A program made the position numbers and the translations under genes. Positions 43,970 to 51,975 of a stretch of 64,000 nt of DNA are shown here, piece after piece. Each line of letters starts with the position of its first letter. Within the stretch, counting starts at the first letter, position 1. The stretch is from Roseiarcus sp963835215 (lineage in GTDB: Bacteria > Pseudomonadota > Alphaproteobacteria > Rhizobiales > Beijerinckiaceae): the NCBI GenBank assembly GCA_963835215.1, contig CAWIES010000004.1, positions 806,001 through 870,000 on the forward strand, in the 5' to 3' direction. A model generated the notes under the pieces. It did not search any database. It was not told the DNA's origin and was given only the letters and a program-made list of their open reading frames with translations.

Positions 43970-44578
43970 ATGCGTCGCTTCGCCCTCAGCCTTTCGCCGT
44001 TCATCGTCCTCATCGGCGCAACCGGCGCCGGCGCGGCCGACCTCGAGAATCGAACCTACACGGGCCCAGGCGTCGCCGACTTTTCCGGCGTCGAGATCGG
44101 CCCCGACCTCGGCGTCGCGCTCGGCACCGTGGGCTCGGCCAACATCTCCGGTCCGGCAATCGGCGCGCACGCCGGCTACAATTTCCAGTCCCAACAGATC
44201 GTCGGCGGCGTCGAAGGCGACGTCACCTTCGGTTCGATCCGCAGCGGCTCGCTCGGGTCGGCCGAATTCAATCAGAACTTCCTGTCGTCGGCGCGGGTCA
44301 AGGGCGGCTACGCCTTCGGCAACATGCTCGCCTACGGCACGCTCGGCGGAGCTTGGTCGACGACCAACTATTCCTATTTGGGCGCCTCCAGCTCGCAGAC
44401 GGTCAGGGGCTTCGTCTATGGCGTCGGTCTCGAATACGCCATCACCCGCAACGTCTCGATCCGCGGCGAGCTGCTGCGCTACGACTTCGACGGCGCGAGC
44501 TATGTGGTCCCGCCCTCGCCGCAGGAGCTGACGACTTCGACCAACGTCGCGCGCATCGGCGCCAGCGTGCACTTCTAG
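43970..44578 (+). CDS. Outer-membrane beta-barrel protein (Omp25/RopB-like)
   Basis: A 202-residue protein with a signal peptide (SLSPFIVLIGATGAGAAD) and an eight-strand-type barrel: YTGPGVADFSGVEIGPDLG, AHAGYNFQSQQIVGGVEGD, SSARVKGGYAFGNMLAYG and a final NVARIGASVHF ending in Phe, the outer-membrane insertion signal. Such porin-like or structural proteins are abundant in rhizobial outer membranes. ATG 43970 was preferred; upstream ATG codons at 43913 and 43949 would add a charged leader before the signal peptide. Confidence 0.87.
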   Translation: MRRFALSLSPFIVLIGATGAGAADLENRTYTGPGVADFSGVEIGPDLGVALGTVGSANISGPAIGAHAGYNFQSQQIVGGVEGDVTFGSIRSGSLGSAEFNQNFLSSARVKGGYAFGNMLAYGTLGGAWSTTNYSYLGASSSQTVRGFVYGVGLEYAITRNVSIRGELLRYDFDGASYVVPPSPQELTTSTNVARIGASVHF

Positions 44579-44602
44579 GAGCACGGTTGCGCGACTGTCG
44601 CC

Positions 44603-44690
44603 CGTCATTGCGAGCGACAGCGAAGCAATGCAGACTGAGCGACCACCGCAATCCCTAACTCTGGATTGCTTCGCTTTGCTCGCAATGACG
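44603..44690. repeat. REP-like inverted repeat (CGTCATTGCGAGC type)
   Basis: The left arm CGTCATTGCGAGC (44603-44615) and right arm GCTCGCAATGACG (44678-44690) enclose further imperfect pairing (GCGAAGCAAT with ATTGCTTCGC). A very widespread intergenic repeat type. It lies between the convergent outer-membrane and aroC genes, where it may end transcripts from both sides. Confidence 0.8.
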
Positions 44691-44714
44691 TCTGAAGCCT
44701 CGGGCGCGAGAGGT

Positions 44715-45803
44715 CTAGCCGCCCGTCTGCCCGCGATGGCGCAAGAATGCGTCGGCGAGCACGCACGCGACCATCGCCTCGCCGACCGGCGCGGCGCGGA
44801 TCCCAACGCAGGGATCGTGGCGGCCGGTGGTGACGATCTCCGTCTCTTCGCCCTGGCGCGTGACGGTGCGGCGCGGGCTCAGGATTGACGACGTCGGCTT
44901 GACGGCAAAGCGCGCGACGATCGGCTGGCCGGTCGAGATGCCGCCAAGAATCCCGCCCGCGTGGTTGGAGAGGAACGTCGGACCGTCATTGCCGGCGCGC
45001 ATCTCGTCGGCGTTCTCTTCGCCGGTCAGCGCGGCGGTGGCGAACCCGTCGCCGATCTCGACCCCCTTGACCGCGTTTACGCTCATGAGCGCGGCGGCCA
45101 GTTCGCCGTCGAGCTTGCCGTAGATCGGCGCGCCCCACCCGGCCGGCGCCCCTTCGGCGACAACCTCGACCACCGCCCCGACCGACGAGCCCGACTTGCG
45201 AATATTGTCGAGATAGTCGGCAAAGTGCGCCGCCGCCTCAGCGTCCGGGCAAAAGAACGGATTGCGCTGGACTTCGTCCCAGTCCCAACGCGCGCGGTCG
45301 ATCGTCAGCTTGCCGATCTGCACCAGCGCGGCGCGAATGCGCACGCTGGGGATCACCTTGCGGGCGATGGCGCCCGCCGCGACCCGCGCCGCCGTCTCGC
45401 GCGCCGAAGAGCGCCCGCCGCCGCGATAGTCGCGCACGCCGTATTTAGCGTCGTAGGTGTAGTCGGCGTGGCCGGGGCGATATTTGTCTTTGATCTCGCC
45501 GTAGTCCTTCGAACGCTGGTCGACGTTGTCGATCACAACCGCAATCGGCGCGCCGGTCGTCACCTGACGCCCAGAGCGCTCGTCGACGACGACGCCCGAG
45601 AGGATGCGCGCCGTGTCGGGCTCACGTCTTTGGGTGGTGAAGCGCGAGGTTCCCGGCCGGCGCCGATCAAGATCGGCCTGAATATCGGCGACCTCGAGCT
45701 CCAGCAGCGGCGGACAGCCGTCAACCACGCAGCCGATTGCCGGTCCGTGGCTTTCGCCGAAGGTGGTGACGCGAAAGAGATGGCCGAACGTGTTGTGGGA
45801 CAT
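44715..45803 (-). CDS. aroC: Chorismate synthase
   Basis: Converts 5-enolpyruvylshikimate-3-phosphate to chorismate with reduced FMN, the last shared step of aromatic synthesis. 362 residues. It has the three family signatures: GESHGPAIGCVVDGCP at the N-terminus, RGGGRSSARETAARVAAGA in the middle, and RHDPCVGIRAAPVGEAM near the end. The N-terminus SHNTFGHLFRVTTFGESHG matches exactly what is expected. Complete. It stands alone on the minus strand. Confidence 0.97.
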   Translation of the reverse strand: MSHNTFGHLFRVTTFGESHGPAIGCVVDGCPPLLELEVADIQADLDRRRPGTSRFTTQRREPDTARILSGVVVDERSGRQVTTGAPIAVVIDNVDQRSKDYGEIKDKYRPGHADYTYDAKYGVRDYRGGGRSSARETAARVAAGAIARKVIPSVRIRAALVQIGKLTIDRARWDWDEVQRNPFFCPDAEAAAHFADYLDNIRKSGSSVGAVVEVVAEGAPAGWGAPIYGKLDGELAAALMSVNAVKGVEIGDGFATAALTGEENADEMRAGNDGPTFLSNHAGGILGGISTGQPIVARFAVKPTSSILSPRRTVTRQGEETEIVTTGRHDPCVGIRAAPVGEAMVACVLADAFLRHRGQTGG

Positions 45804-46004
45804 GGGGGAAACCTCGGCGCTTCATACGAACCCACTGTCCGGGCGTCAAACGCGCGGGCGCGGGCCCACGCCGGCGATTAGCCAACTCAGCCTCGGAGGG
45901 CGGCCCGGGCGCGAAGCCCCCTGTTCATCGTCAATTCAGGTTCATTTCGCCATTGAGACGGCGAGTCAGTTTGGTTAATCGCCAACTCGCAACGGAGAAT
46001 CACA

Positions 46005-46331
46005 ATGTTCAAGAAACTCGTCGCCATGGGCCTGGGGACCGCCATCGCCTTCGCGCCGCTCGCTGCCTACGCTGACGACGCCACCCCCACCCCGACGCCC
46101 GCCGCCACCCCGGCGATGGTCATGCATCACGTCGTACATCACCACGTCGTGCATCACCATGTCGTCCATCACGTCGTCGTCAAGAAGACCATGATCAAGA
46201 AGACGACCATGAAGAAGCACGGCATGGTCAAGAAGACGGTCGTCAAGAAGACCGTCGTCAAGCATCACATGATGAAGAAGCCGATGGTCAAGAAGCCGGC
46301 CCCGACCGACACCCCGGCGGCGCCCAAGTAA
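46005..46331 (+). CDS. Exported His/Lys-repeat protein
   Basis: A 108-residue protein with a signal peptide (LVAMGLGTAIAFAPLAAYAD), a Thr-Pro linker, then two low-complexity blocks: a His/Val block repeating HHVV about four times (residues 42-57), followed by a Lys block of KKT/MxKK-type repeats, and a Pro-Ala tail. A metal-binding or strongly cationic periplasmic role is suggested by composition only. Its leader TTAATCGCCAACTCGCAACGGAGAATCACA has GGAG close to ATG. A long hairpin terminator follows. The protein is unlike its neighbours in codon pattern because of the repeats. I do not recognise a family. Confidence 0.75.
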   Translation: MFKKLVAMGLGTAIAFAPLAAYADDATPTPTPAATPAMVMHHVVHHHVVHHHVVHHVVVKKTMIKKTTMKKHGMVKKTVVKKTVVKHHMMKKPMVKKPAPTDTPAAPK

Positions 46332-46398
46332 GCCGACGGCTTTTGGGCTGAAGCCCGGAGCGCCTCCGCCGATCCCACGCGGCGAGGTTCACGACTTC

Positions 46399-46440
46399 AA
46401 CGGCCGCTTTCGCCCACTCGGCGAAGCGGCCGTTTTCGTT
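46399..46440 (+). terminator. Intrinsic terminator after the His/Lys-repeat gene
   Basis: AACGGCCGCTTTCGCC pairs with GGCGAAGCGGCCGTT (46420-46434) with one bulged T, then TTCGTT. The stem is 15 bp. It also ends 43 bp before the next gene. Confidence 0.8.
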
Positions 46441-46476
46441 AGCTTTTCGCGACCGCCTGACGGAAGGGAGCGCGGC

Positions 46477-47082
46477 ATGGCGCAAGAGCAATCTCCCAGC
46501 GTCGAATTCTGGTACGATTTCGCCAGCAGTTATTCCTATCCCGCGGCGATGCGGATCGAGGCGCTGGCTGCGGAGCGCGGCGTCGTCCTCGCGTGGCGCC
46601 CGTTTCTGCTGGGGCCGCTATTCGCCGCTCAGGGCTGGCGCGACTCGCCGTTCAATCTCTATCCCGTCAAAGGCCGCTACATGTGGCGCGACCTGGAGCG
46701 CGTCTGCGACGTGCTCGCCCTGCCGCTCGTCCCTCCCGCGCCGTTTCCCCAGAACGGGCTTCTGGCGGCGCGGGTCGCCCTCGCGCTCGAGGACGCCCAC
46801 CGCCCTGCCTTCAGCCGCCCCGTCTATCGCGCGGAATTCGGCGAGGGACGTTCGATCGACGCGCCAGCGACGCTTGGCGCCGCGTTGGAGGAGATCGGCG
46901 TTGCGGCGGCGCCGGCGTTGGCGCGAGCGCTAGAGCCCGCCAACAAGGAGCGCCTGAAGGCCGAGACGGCGCGCGCGGCGGCTCTCGGCCTGCCCGGCGC
47001 GCCGTGCCTGACGACCCGCGAGGGCGAGGTGTTCTGGGGCAACGATCGACTCGAACAGGGGCTCGACTGGGCGCGCAAATGA
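46477..47082 (+). CDS. 2-Hydroxychromene-2-carboxylate isomerase family (DsbA-like / kappa GST) protein
   Basis: A 201-residue thioredoxin-fold protein. VEFWYDFASSYSYPAAMRIE matches the N-terminus of the 2-hydroxychromene-2-carboxylate isomerase family, where a Ser replaces the DsbA active-site cysteine. LGLPGAPCLTTREGEVFWGNDRLE matches its C-terminal cis-proline/'GxxxFWGxDR' region. Known members isomerise an intermediate of naphthalene breakdown with glutathione, but most genomic members have no such context, and none is seen here; a general glutathione-dependent function is as likely. The start is at 46477. Confidence 0.85.
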   Translation: MAQEQSPSVEFWYDFASSYSYPAAMRIEALAAERGVVLAWRPFLLGPLFAAQGWRDSPFNLYPVKGRYMWRDLERVCDVLALPLVPPAPFPQNGLLAARVALALEDAHRPAFSRPVYRAEFGEGRSIDAPATLGAALEEIGVAAAPALARALEPANKERLKAETARAAALGLPGAPCLTTREGEVFWGNDRLEQGLDWARK

Positions 47083-47097
47083 GGCGGCGCTCGCCGG

Positions 47098-47856
47098 TCA
47101 GCGCACCCAGAGCATCCGCCCGGCGGACGCCAGCATCCCGATGCCCGAAGCGAGTAGCAGCCCGAGCACCATGCGCTCGAAGCCGCGCTCGCTGACGCGA
47201 TGGAACAGCCACGCTCCAAGCAGCGAGGGGATCAGCATCGCCGGAGCCACCAAGGCGAACAGGCGCAGCACGCCGGGATCGAGCGTGCCGGTGCGCGCGT
47301 AGGCGGCGAGCGCCAGCAGGTGCATCGCCACATTGTAGGCCTGCATCGTCGCGCGCCGCAGCTCACGCTTCCAGCCACGCAATTGCGTCCAGATCGCCGG
47401 CACGGTGCCCGACATGCCGGCGAGCCCGCCGAACACGCCGCCGATCAGTCCGGCGAAGGCGTCAAGGCCGACGCCCCCCGTCGCGACCCGCGGCGCTTCG
47501 CGGACCGTGAGGCCGTAGAGACCGTAGATCGTCAACAAAACGCCGATCGCCAGCTTGAAGCGCAGCGGGTCGGCGTTGTGCAGCAAAAAGACGCCGAGCG
47601 GCACCCCGAGCGCGCCGCCGACGATCATCGGCGCGATGCGCCGGAAATCATAACCGCCGCGCACCGAGGCAAAACTCACCACCTGGCCGAGCAAGGCGCC
47701 GAACACCGCCAGTGGCGCTGCGACCTGCGGCGGCAGCGCCCAGGCCCACACGCCCATGGCGACCATCGAGAAGGCAAAGCCCGAGACGCCCTGGACGAAA
47801 CCGGCGAGCGCCGCGCCCAGCGCCACCAAGCAGATCGTCATCCAAGTCTCGACCAT
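47098..47856 (-). CDS. Sulfite exporter TauE/SafE family (TSUP) membrane protein
   Basis: A 252-residue membrane protein with about seven helices and the TSUP duplicated pattern GFVQGVSGFAFSMVAMGVW and later FAGLIGGVFGGLAGMSGTVP. Members export sulfite, sulfoacetate or other organosulfur anions. It is transcribed 12 bp after a thiamine-diphosphate enzyme gene, so the two probably form an operon. That pairing could mean the enzyme makes, or removes, a small sulfonate or keto-acid that this protein carries; this is inference only. Confidence 0.85.
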   Translation of the reverse strand: MVETWMTICLVALGAALAGFVQGVSGFAFSMVAMGVWAWALPPQVAAPLAVFGALLGQVVSFASVRGGYDFRRIAPMIVGGALGVPLGVFLLHNADPLRFKLAIGVLLTIYGLYGLTVREAPRVATGGVGLDAFAGLIGGVFGGLAGMSGTVPAIWTQLRGWKRELRRATMQAYNVAMHLLALAAYARTGTLDPGVLRLFALVAPAMLIPSLLGAWLFHRVSERGFERMVLGLLLASGIGMLASAGRMLWVR

Positions 47857-47868
47857 TCGCGAGGCCGC

Positions 47869-49551
47869 TCAACCGTCGGCGCGGCGGCGCAGTGCGCCCT
47901 GCCGGATCGCGCTCAACGTCGTCATCGGCGTGATCGCCTCCGGATCGACCTTCACATGCAGGATCGCCGGCTTGCCCGAAGCGAGCGCCCGCTCGAAGGC
48001 GGGCAGGAACTCACCCGTCGCCTCGACCGTTTCGCCATGCCCGCCGAAGGCGCGCGCGTAGGCGGCGAAATCGGGATTGCGCAAAGCCGTCGCGCTGACG
48101 CGGCCGGGATACTCCCGCTCCTGGTGCATGCGGATCGTGCCGTACATGCCGTTGTCGACGACCACGACGATGATCGGCAGCTCGTATTGCACGGCGGTGG
48201 CGAATTCCTGCCCGTTCATCAGGAAGTCGCCGTCGCCCGAGAAGGCGACGACCATGCGCTCGGGATGGGCGCGCTTGGCGGCGACCGCCGCTGGCACGCC
48301 AAAGCCCATCGAACCGGAAACCGGTCCGAGCTGCTGGTTGAAACGGCGAAAGCGCAGGAAACGGCCGGGCCACAGGGCGAAATTGCCCGCCCCATTGGTG
48401 AAGATCGCCTCGGGCGCCGCGCGCCGTAGGCTAAGCATGATTTCGCCGAGCTGCACTGGACCGGGATTGGCGGGGGCGACGTCGCTCCACGCGAGGAACT
48501 CGGCCCGCGCCGCGCGCGTCGCCTCGCTCCAGGGGATCGCATTGGGCGGTTGCAGCCCCTCCAGCGCGGCGCAAAAGGCCGAGGGCGTTGCGATGACGCC
48601 GAGCCGCGGATGATAGACGCGGCCGATCTCCTGCGCGTCGGCATGAACATGGACCAGCGCCTGGCGCGGCTCGGGGACGGAAAACAGCGTGTAGGCTTGC
48701 GAGGGGACCTCGGCCATCCGGCCGCCGATCAGCAGCACGAGATCGGCGCTGGCGATGCGCGCTTTCAGCTTCGGATTGACGCCGAGGCCAACCTCGCCGA
48801 CGAAATTGGCGTGATCGTTGTCGACGAAGCTCGCGCGGCGGAACGAGGCGGCGAGCGGCAGATCGAACCGCTCGGCGAAACGCGCCAGCGCCGCGCCGGC
48901 GCGCGCGCTCCAGCCGCCCCCGCCAAGGACAACGATCGGCGAGCGCGCCGCCCACAGCATCTTCTGCAACTCGGCCATCTGCGTCTGGCCGGGCCAGATC
49001 GGCGCGGCTTCCGCGCGCGGCGCGTCGGCGACCAGCGCCAGCTCGGTCAGGACGTCCTCGGGCAGCGCGATCACGACCGGACCGGGGCGGCCCTGCATGG
49101 CGACGTGGAAGGCGCGCTGGACGATTTCGGGCAGGCGCGCGGGATCCTCGACCTCGGTCACCCATTTGGCGGTCGAGCCGAACAGGGCGCGGTAGTCCAT
49201 TTCCTGAAAGGCGCCGCGCCCACGCATCGCGCGCTCGACCTGGCCGACGAACAGCACCAGGGGCGCCGAATCGTGCTCGGCGATGTGGACGCCATGCGCG
49301 GCGTTGGTCGCCCCCGGGCCGCGGGTGACGAAGCAGACACCGGGGCGCCCGGTCAGCCGGCCGTCGGTCAGCGCCATGATCGCCGCGCCCGCCTCCTGGC
49401 GGCAGACCGTCATCGCGATCGGCGCGTCGGCGAGCGCGTCGAGCGCAGCGAGATAGGATTCGCCGGGCACGCAATAGACCCGCTCCACGCCCTGGGCGAC
49501 GAGCTGATCGACAAGAATCTGTCCGCCGGTGCGGGGAACGTCAGGCTGCAT
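47869..49551 (-). CDS. Thiamine-diphosphate enzyme, acetolactate-synthase-like
   Basis: A 560-residue ThDP enzyme with the three domains of the acetolactate synthase / benzoylformate decarboxylase superfamily. The catalytic glutamate is in VCRQEAGAAIMA (about residue 52), the middle domain has VVLGGGGWSARAG, and the ThDP-binding motif runs from FSGDGDFLMNGQE to VVVDN. It differs from housekeeping IlvB in its neighbours, as no ilvH follows. The real substrate is not known; possibilities include 2-oxo acids or sulfo-oxo acids, given the TSUP exporter 12 bp downstream. Start ATG 49551 (MQPDVPRTG). Divergent from hrcA. Confidence 0.86.
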   Translation of the reverse strand: MQPDVPRTGGQILVDQLVAQGVERVYCVPGESYLAALDALADAPIAMTVCRQEAGAAIMALTDGRLTGRPGVCFVTRGPGATNAAHGVHIAEHDSAPLVLFVGQVERAMRGRGAFQEMDYRALFGSTAKWVTEVEDPARLPEIVQRAFHVAMQGRPGPVVIALPEDVLTELALVADAPRAEAAPIWPGQTQMAELQKMLWAARSPIVVLGGGGWSARAGAALARFAERFDLPLAASFRRASFVDNDHANFVGEVGLGVNPKLKARIASADLVLLIGGRMAEVPSQAYTLFSVPEPRQALVHVHADAQEIGRVYHPRLGVIATPSAFCAALEGLQPPNAIPWSEATRAARAEFLAWSDVAPANPGPVQLGEIMLSLRRAAPEAIFTNGAGNFALWPGRFLRFRRFNQQLGPVSGSMGFGVPAAVAAKRAHPERMVVAFSGDGDFLMNGQEFATAVQYELPIIVVVVDNGMYGTIRMHQEREYPGRVSATALRNPDFAAYARAFGGHGETVEATGEFLPAFERALASGKPAILHVKVDPEAITPMTTLSAIRQGALRRRADG

Positions 49552-49701
49552 GAGAAAAAAGCGCCTCGCGCTATCGAACCAAGGCAAATCGCGAATCCTT
49601 GTGGCGCCTCGCCGCGTCGGCGGCAAGGCTTGACCGGCAAGGCTTGACCGGCAAGCTCCGCGCCCCTTGCGCGCGGGCCGGCGCGCCGCCATTGTTCCCA
49701 C

Positions 49702-50790
49702 ATGCCCTCCGCGATCGATCGCCCGCCCGCCGAACCGAGCGTTCTCGCCAATATGGATGGCCGAGCGCGCGAGATCTTTCGCCGCATCGTCGACACGTAT
49801 CTGGGTAGCGGTGAACCGGTCGGTTCGCGCCACCTCTCGCGCATCCTGCCGATTTCGCTGTCGCCCGCCTCGGTGCGCAACGTGATGCAGGACCTCGAAG
49901 AGCTCGGCCTGATCTACGCCCCGCACACCAGCGCCGGACGCCTGCCCACTCAGCTCGGCTTGCGCTTCTACGTCGATGCGATGCTCGAGCTCGGCGACCT
50001 CGCCAGAGAGGAGCGCGTGCGGATCGACAACCAGGTGCGCGCCGCCGCCGAGGAAGGTGGATACGAAGGCGCGCTGACCCACGCGACCTCCCTGCTCTCC
50101 GACCTCACCCACGGCGCCGGCGTCGTCCTCACCTCGAAGGACAACGTCCGCCTCAAACACGTCGAGTTCGTCCGCCTCGAGCCGCAGCAGGCGCTCGCGG
50201 TGCTGGTCGGTGAAGACGGTTCGGTCGAGAATCGCATTGTGGCGACGCCCTCTGGCATGCCAGCTTCCACCCTCGCCGAGGCGAGCAACTATCTCAGCGC
50301 CCATGTGCGTGGCCGCACCCTGGCGGAGGCGCGCGAAGAGATCGCGAGCGCGCGCGAAGCGGCGCGCGGCGAACTCGATACGCTGGCGACGCGCCTGGTC
50401 GACGCGGGGCTCGCCTCCTGGGCTGGCGTCGAGGACGCGAGCCGCCAGCTCATCGTTCGCGGCCACGCCAATCTGATCGGCGATCTGCACGCCGAGGCGG
50501 ATCTTGATCGCATCCGCCGGCTGTTCGCCGACCTCGAGACCCAAACTGACGTGATCGATCTGTTGCACCGCGCCGAAGACGGCGAGGGCGTGAAGATTTT
50601 CATCGGCTCGGAAAACAAGCTGTTCTCGCTCTCCGGCTCCTCGATGATCGCCGCCCCCTTGCGTGGCGGCGACCAGCGCACTGGCGGCGTGCTCGGCGTG
50701 ATCGGCCCGACCCGCCTGAACTACGGCCGCATCGTGCCGATGGTCGAATATGCCGCGCAAGTGCTCGGCGAACTCAAGCGCTCGCGCTGA
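49702..50790 (+). CDS. hrcA: Heat-inducible transcription repressor HrcA
   Basis: A 362-residue repressor that binds the CIRCE element; its activity depends on GroEL. It has an N-terminal winged helix (REIFRRIVDTYLGSGEPVGSR, LSPASVRNVMQDLEELG, HTSAGRLPT) and the C-terminal GAF-like domain (VLVGEDGSVENRIV, IGSENKLFSLSGSSMI, GVLGVIGPTRLNYGRIVP). The CIRCE site before groES in this window is its predictable target. In many alphaproteobacteria grpE follows; here a hdeD-type gene does instead. Confidence 0.96.
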   Translation: MPSAIDRPPAEPSVLANMDGRAREIFRRIVDTYLGSGEPVGSRHLSRILPISLSPASVRNVMQDLEELGLIYAPHTSAGRLPTQLGLRFYVDAMLELGDLAREERVRIDNQVRAAAEEGGYEGALTHATSLLSDLTHGAGVVLTSKDNVRLKHVEFVRLEPQQALAVLVGEDGSVENRIVATPSGMPASTLAEASNYLSAHVRGRTLAEAREEIASAREAARGELDTLATRLVDAGLASWAGVEDASRQLIVRGHANLIGDLHAEADLDRIRRLFADLETQTDVIDLLHRAEDGEGVKIFIGSENKLFSLSGSSMIAAPLRGGDQRTGGVLGVIGPTRLNYGRIVPMVEYAAQVLGELKRSR

Positions 50791-50851
50791 ACCGCTCTAG
50801 AGCGAGGCGGCGTTTTGCGATAGAAACAGGCCGAGGGTGAGGAAACACGCA

Positions 50852-51430
50852 ATGTCCGACGCAGCCAGCAATCAGACGCCGCCCCAGGGAATTGGCTTCG
50901 CCATCGAGCATTTGCGCCGCCGCTGGGGCGCGATCGTCGCCTTCGGCGTGCTCTTGATCGTGCTCGGCCTCGCCGCGCTCGCCTTCACGCTCGCCGCGAC
51001 CGTCGCCACGGTGACGCTCAACGGCGTGTTCTTCCTCGTTGCCGGCTTCGCCGAGATCGGAGTTGGCGCGCACGCCAAGAGCTGGGGGCGTTTCTTCCTG
51101 TGGGTGATCGGGGGCGCGCTCTACCTGTTCGCCGGCCTGTTCTGCATCCTCAATCCGATCTTTGCCTCCGCCGCGCTGACGCTGGCGCTCGGCGCTGGGC
51201 TGATCGCGGCTGCCGCGGTGCGCTTCTATCTCGCCTTCCAGCTCCCGGCCGACAATTCGCGCAATTTCGTCTTTCTCGCCGCCGGGATCACTTTGCTGCT
51301 TGGCGTCATCATCGTCGCCCACTGGCCGTCCGACAGCGTCTATGTGTTGGGGACGCTGCTCGGCGTCGATCTGCTGTTCAACGGGATCGGCTGGGCGACA
51401 TTCGGCTTTAAGCTGCGCCCGCGCCACTGA
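50852..51430 (+). CDS. HdeD family acid-resistance membrane protein
   Basis: A 192-residue membrane protein with six helices arranged as three repeated hairpins, typical of the HdeD family (DUF308): WGAIVAFGVLLIVLGLAALAF, FLWVIGGALYLFAGLFCILNP and FLAAGITLLLGVIIVAHWP. In E. coli HdeD supports high-density acid survival; its mechanism is unknown. Start ATG 50852 follows GGGTGAGGAAACACGC. It follows hrcA by 61 bp and may be part of the same stress-related unit. Confidence 0.87.
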   Translation: MSDAASNQTPPQGIGFAIEHLRRRWGAIVAFGVLLIVLGLAALAFTLAATVATVTLNGVFFLVAGFAEIGVGAHAKSWGRFFLWVIGGALYLFAGLFCILNPIFASAALTLALGAGLIAAAAVRFYLAFQLPADNSRNFVFLAAGITLLLGVIIVAHWPSDSVYVLGTLLGVDLLFNGIGWATFGFKLRPRH

Positions 51431-51445
51431 GGCGCCCCGGCGGCC

Positions 51446-51898
51446 TTACTGACAGGCGACGCCCTTGCCGACTTCAAAGGTGTTCAGCTTGAACCGCCAC
51501 GGCACCGAGCCGATGTGCGCGGTGACTGGCGCATCGAGACGGCCGCAGATTTCGGTTTCATCGATCTTGGTGCCCCCGTTTAGCCCGGTGACGAGAAAAT
51601 CGATCGGCTGCGGGGTTTTCTCGGTCACCGTGATCTGATTGTAGAGCGTGCCCGCCTGGCGTTCGAGGCCGATGGTGATCTCGCCGTCCTTGGGCTGGCT
51701 CGCGCCCAGCTTGTCGGAGCGCGGCGCGCCGGTGACGATGGTTCCATCGACAATCGAAATCGGGATCGTCACTTGCAAGCCCGGCTTGACGTCGAGCGGC
51801 GGCGGGCTCTTGGCCATGGCGGCCGCGAGCGCGGGCGAAGCGCCGGCCGCTGCGAGCGCCAAGGCCGCCGCTGCGCCGCGAAGATTGAAGATCGCCAT
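51446..51898 (-). CDS. Exported protein of unknown function
   Basis: A 150-residue protein with a signal peptide (LRGAAAALALAAAGASPALA) and a mature part of about 125 residues rich in beta-type sequence: LDVKPGLQVTIPISIVDGTI, GEITIGLERQAGTLYNQ, IDFLVTGLNGGTKIDETEIC and a last VGKGVACQ. Two cysteines could form a disulphide. No domain recognised. It converges on hdeD with 15 bp between stops and lies 77 bp after mfd. Confidence 0.65.
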   Translation of the reverse strand: MAIFNLRGAAAALALAAAGASPALAAAMAKSPPPLDVKPGLQVTIPISIVDGTIVTGAPRSDKLGASQPKDGEITIGLERQAGTLYNQITVTEKTPQPIDFLVTGLNGGTKIDETEICGRLDAPVTAHIGSVPWRFKLNTFEVGKGVACQ

Positions 51899-51975
51899 GT
51901 CGCCTCCCGCTTTGGACAGTTGGATGAGTTTACTCCCTCCGCAGCCAACGCCAAGCGCGCGTCAAACATATGTCG

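Noticed and set aside
46120..46290. CATCACGTCGT-type repeats as a possible CRISPR array
   Set aside because: The repeats have a very short, codon-based period and encode His-Val and Lys repeats after a signal peptide.
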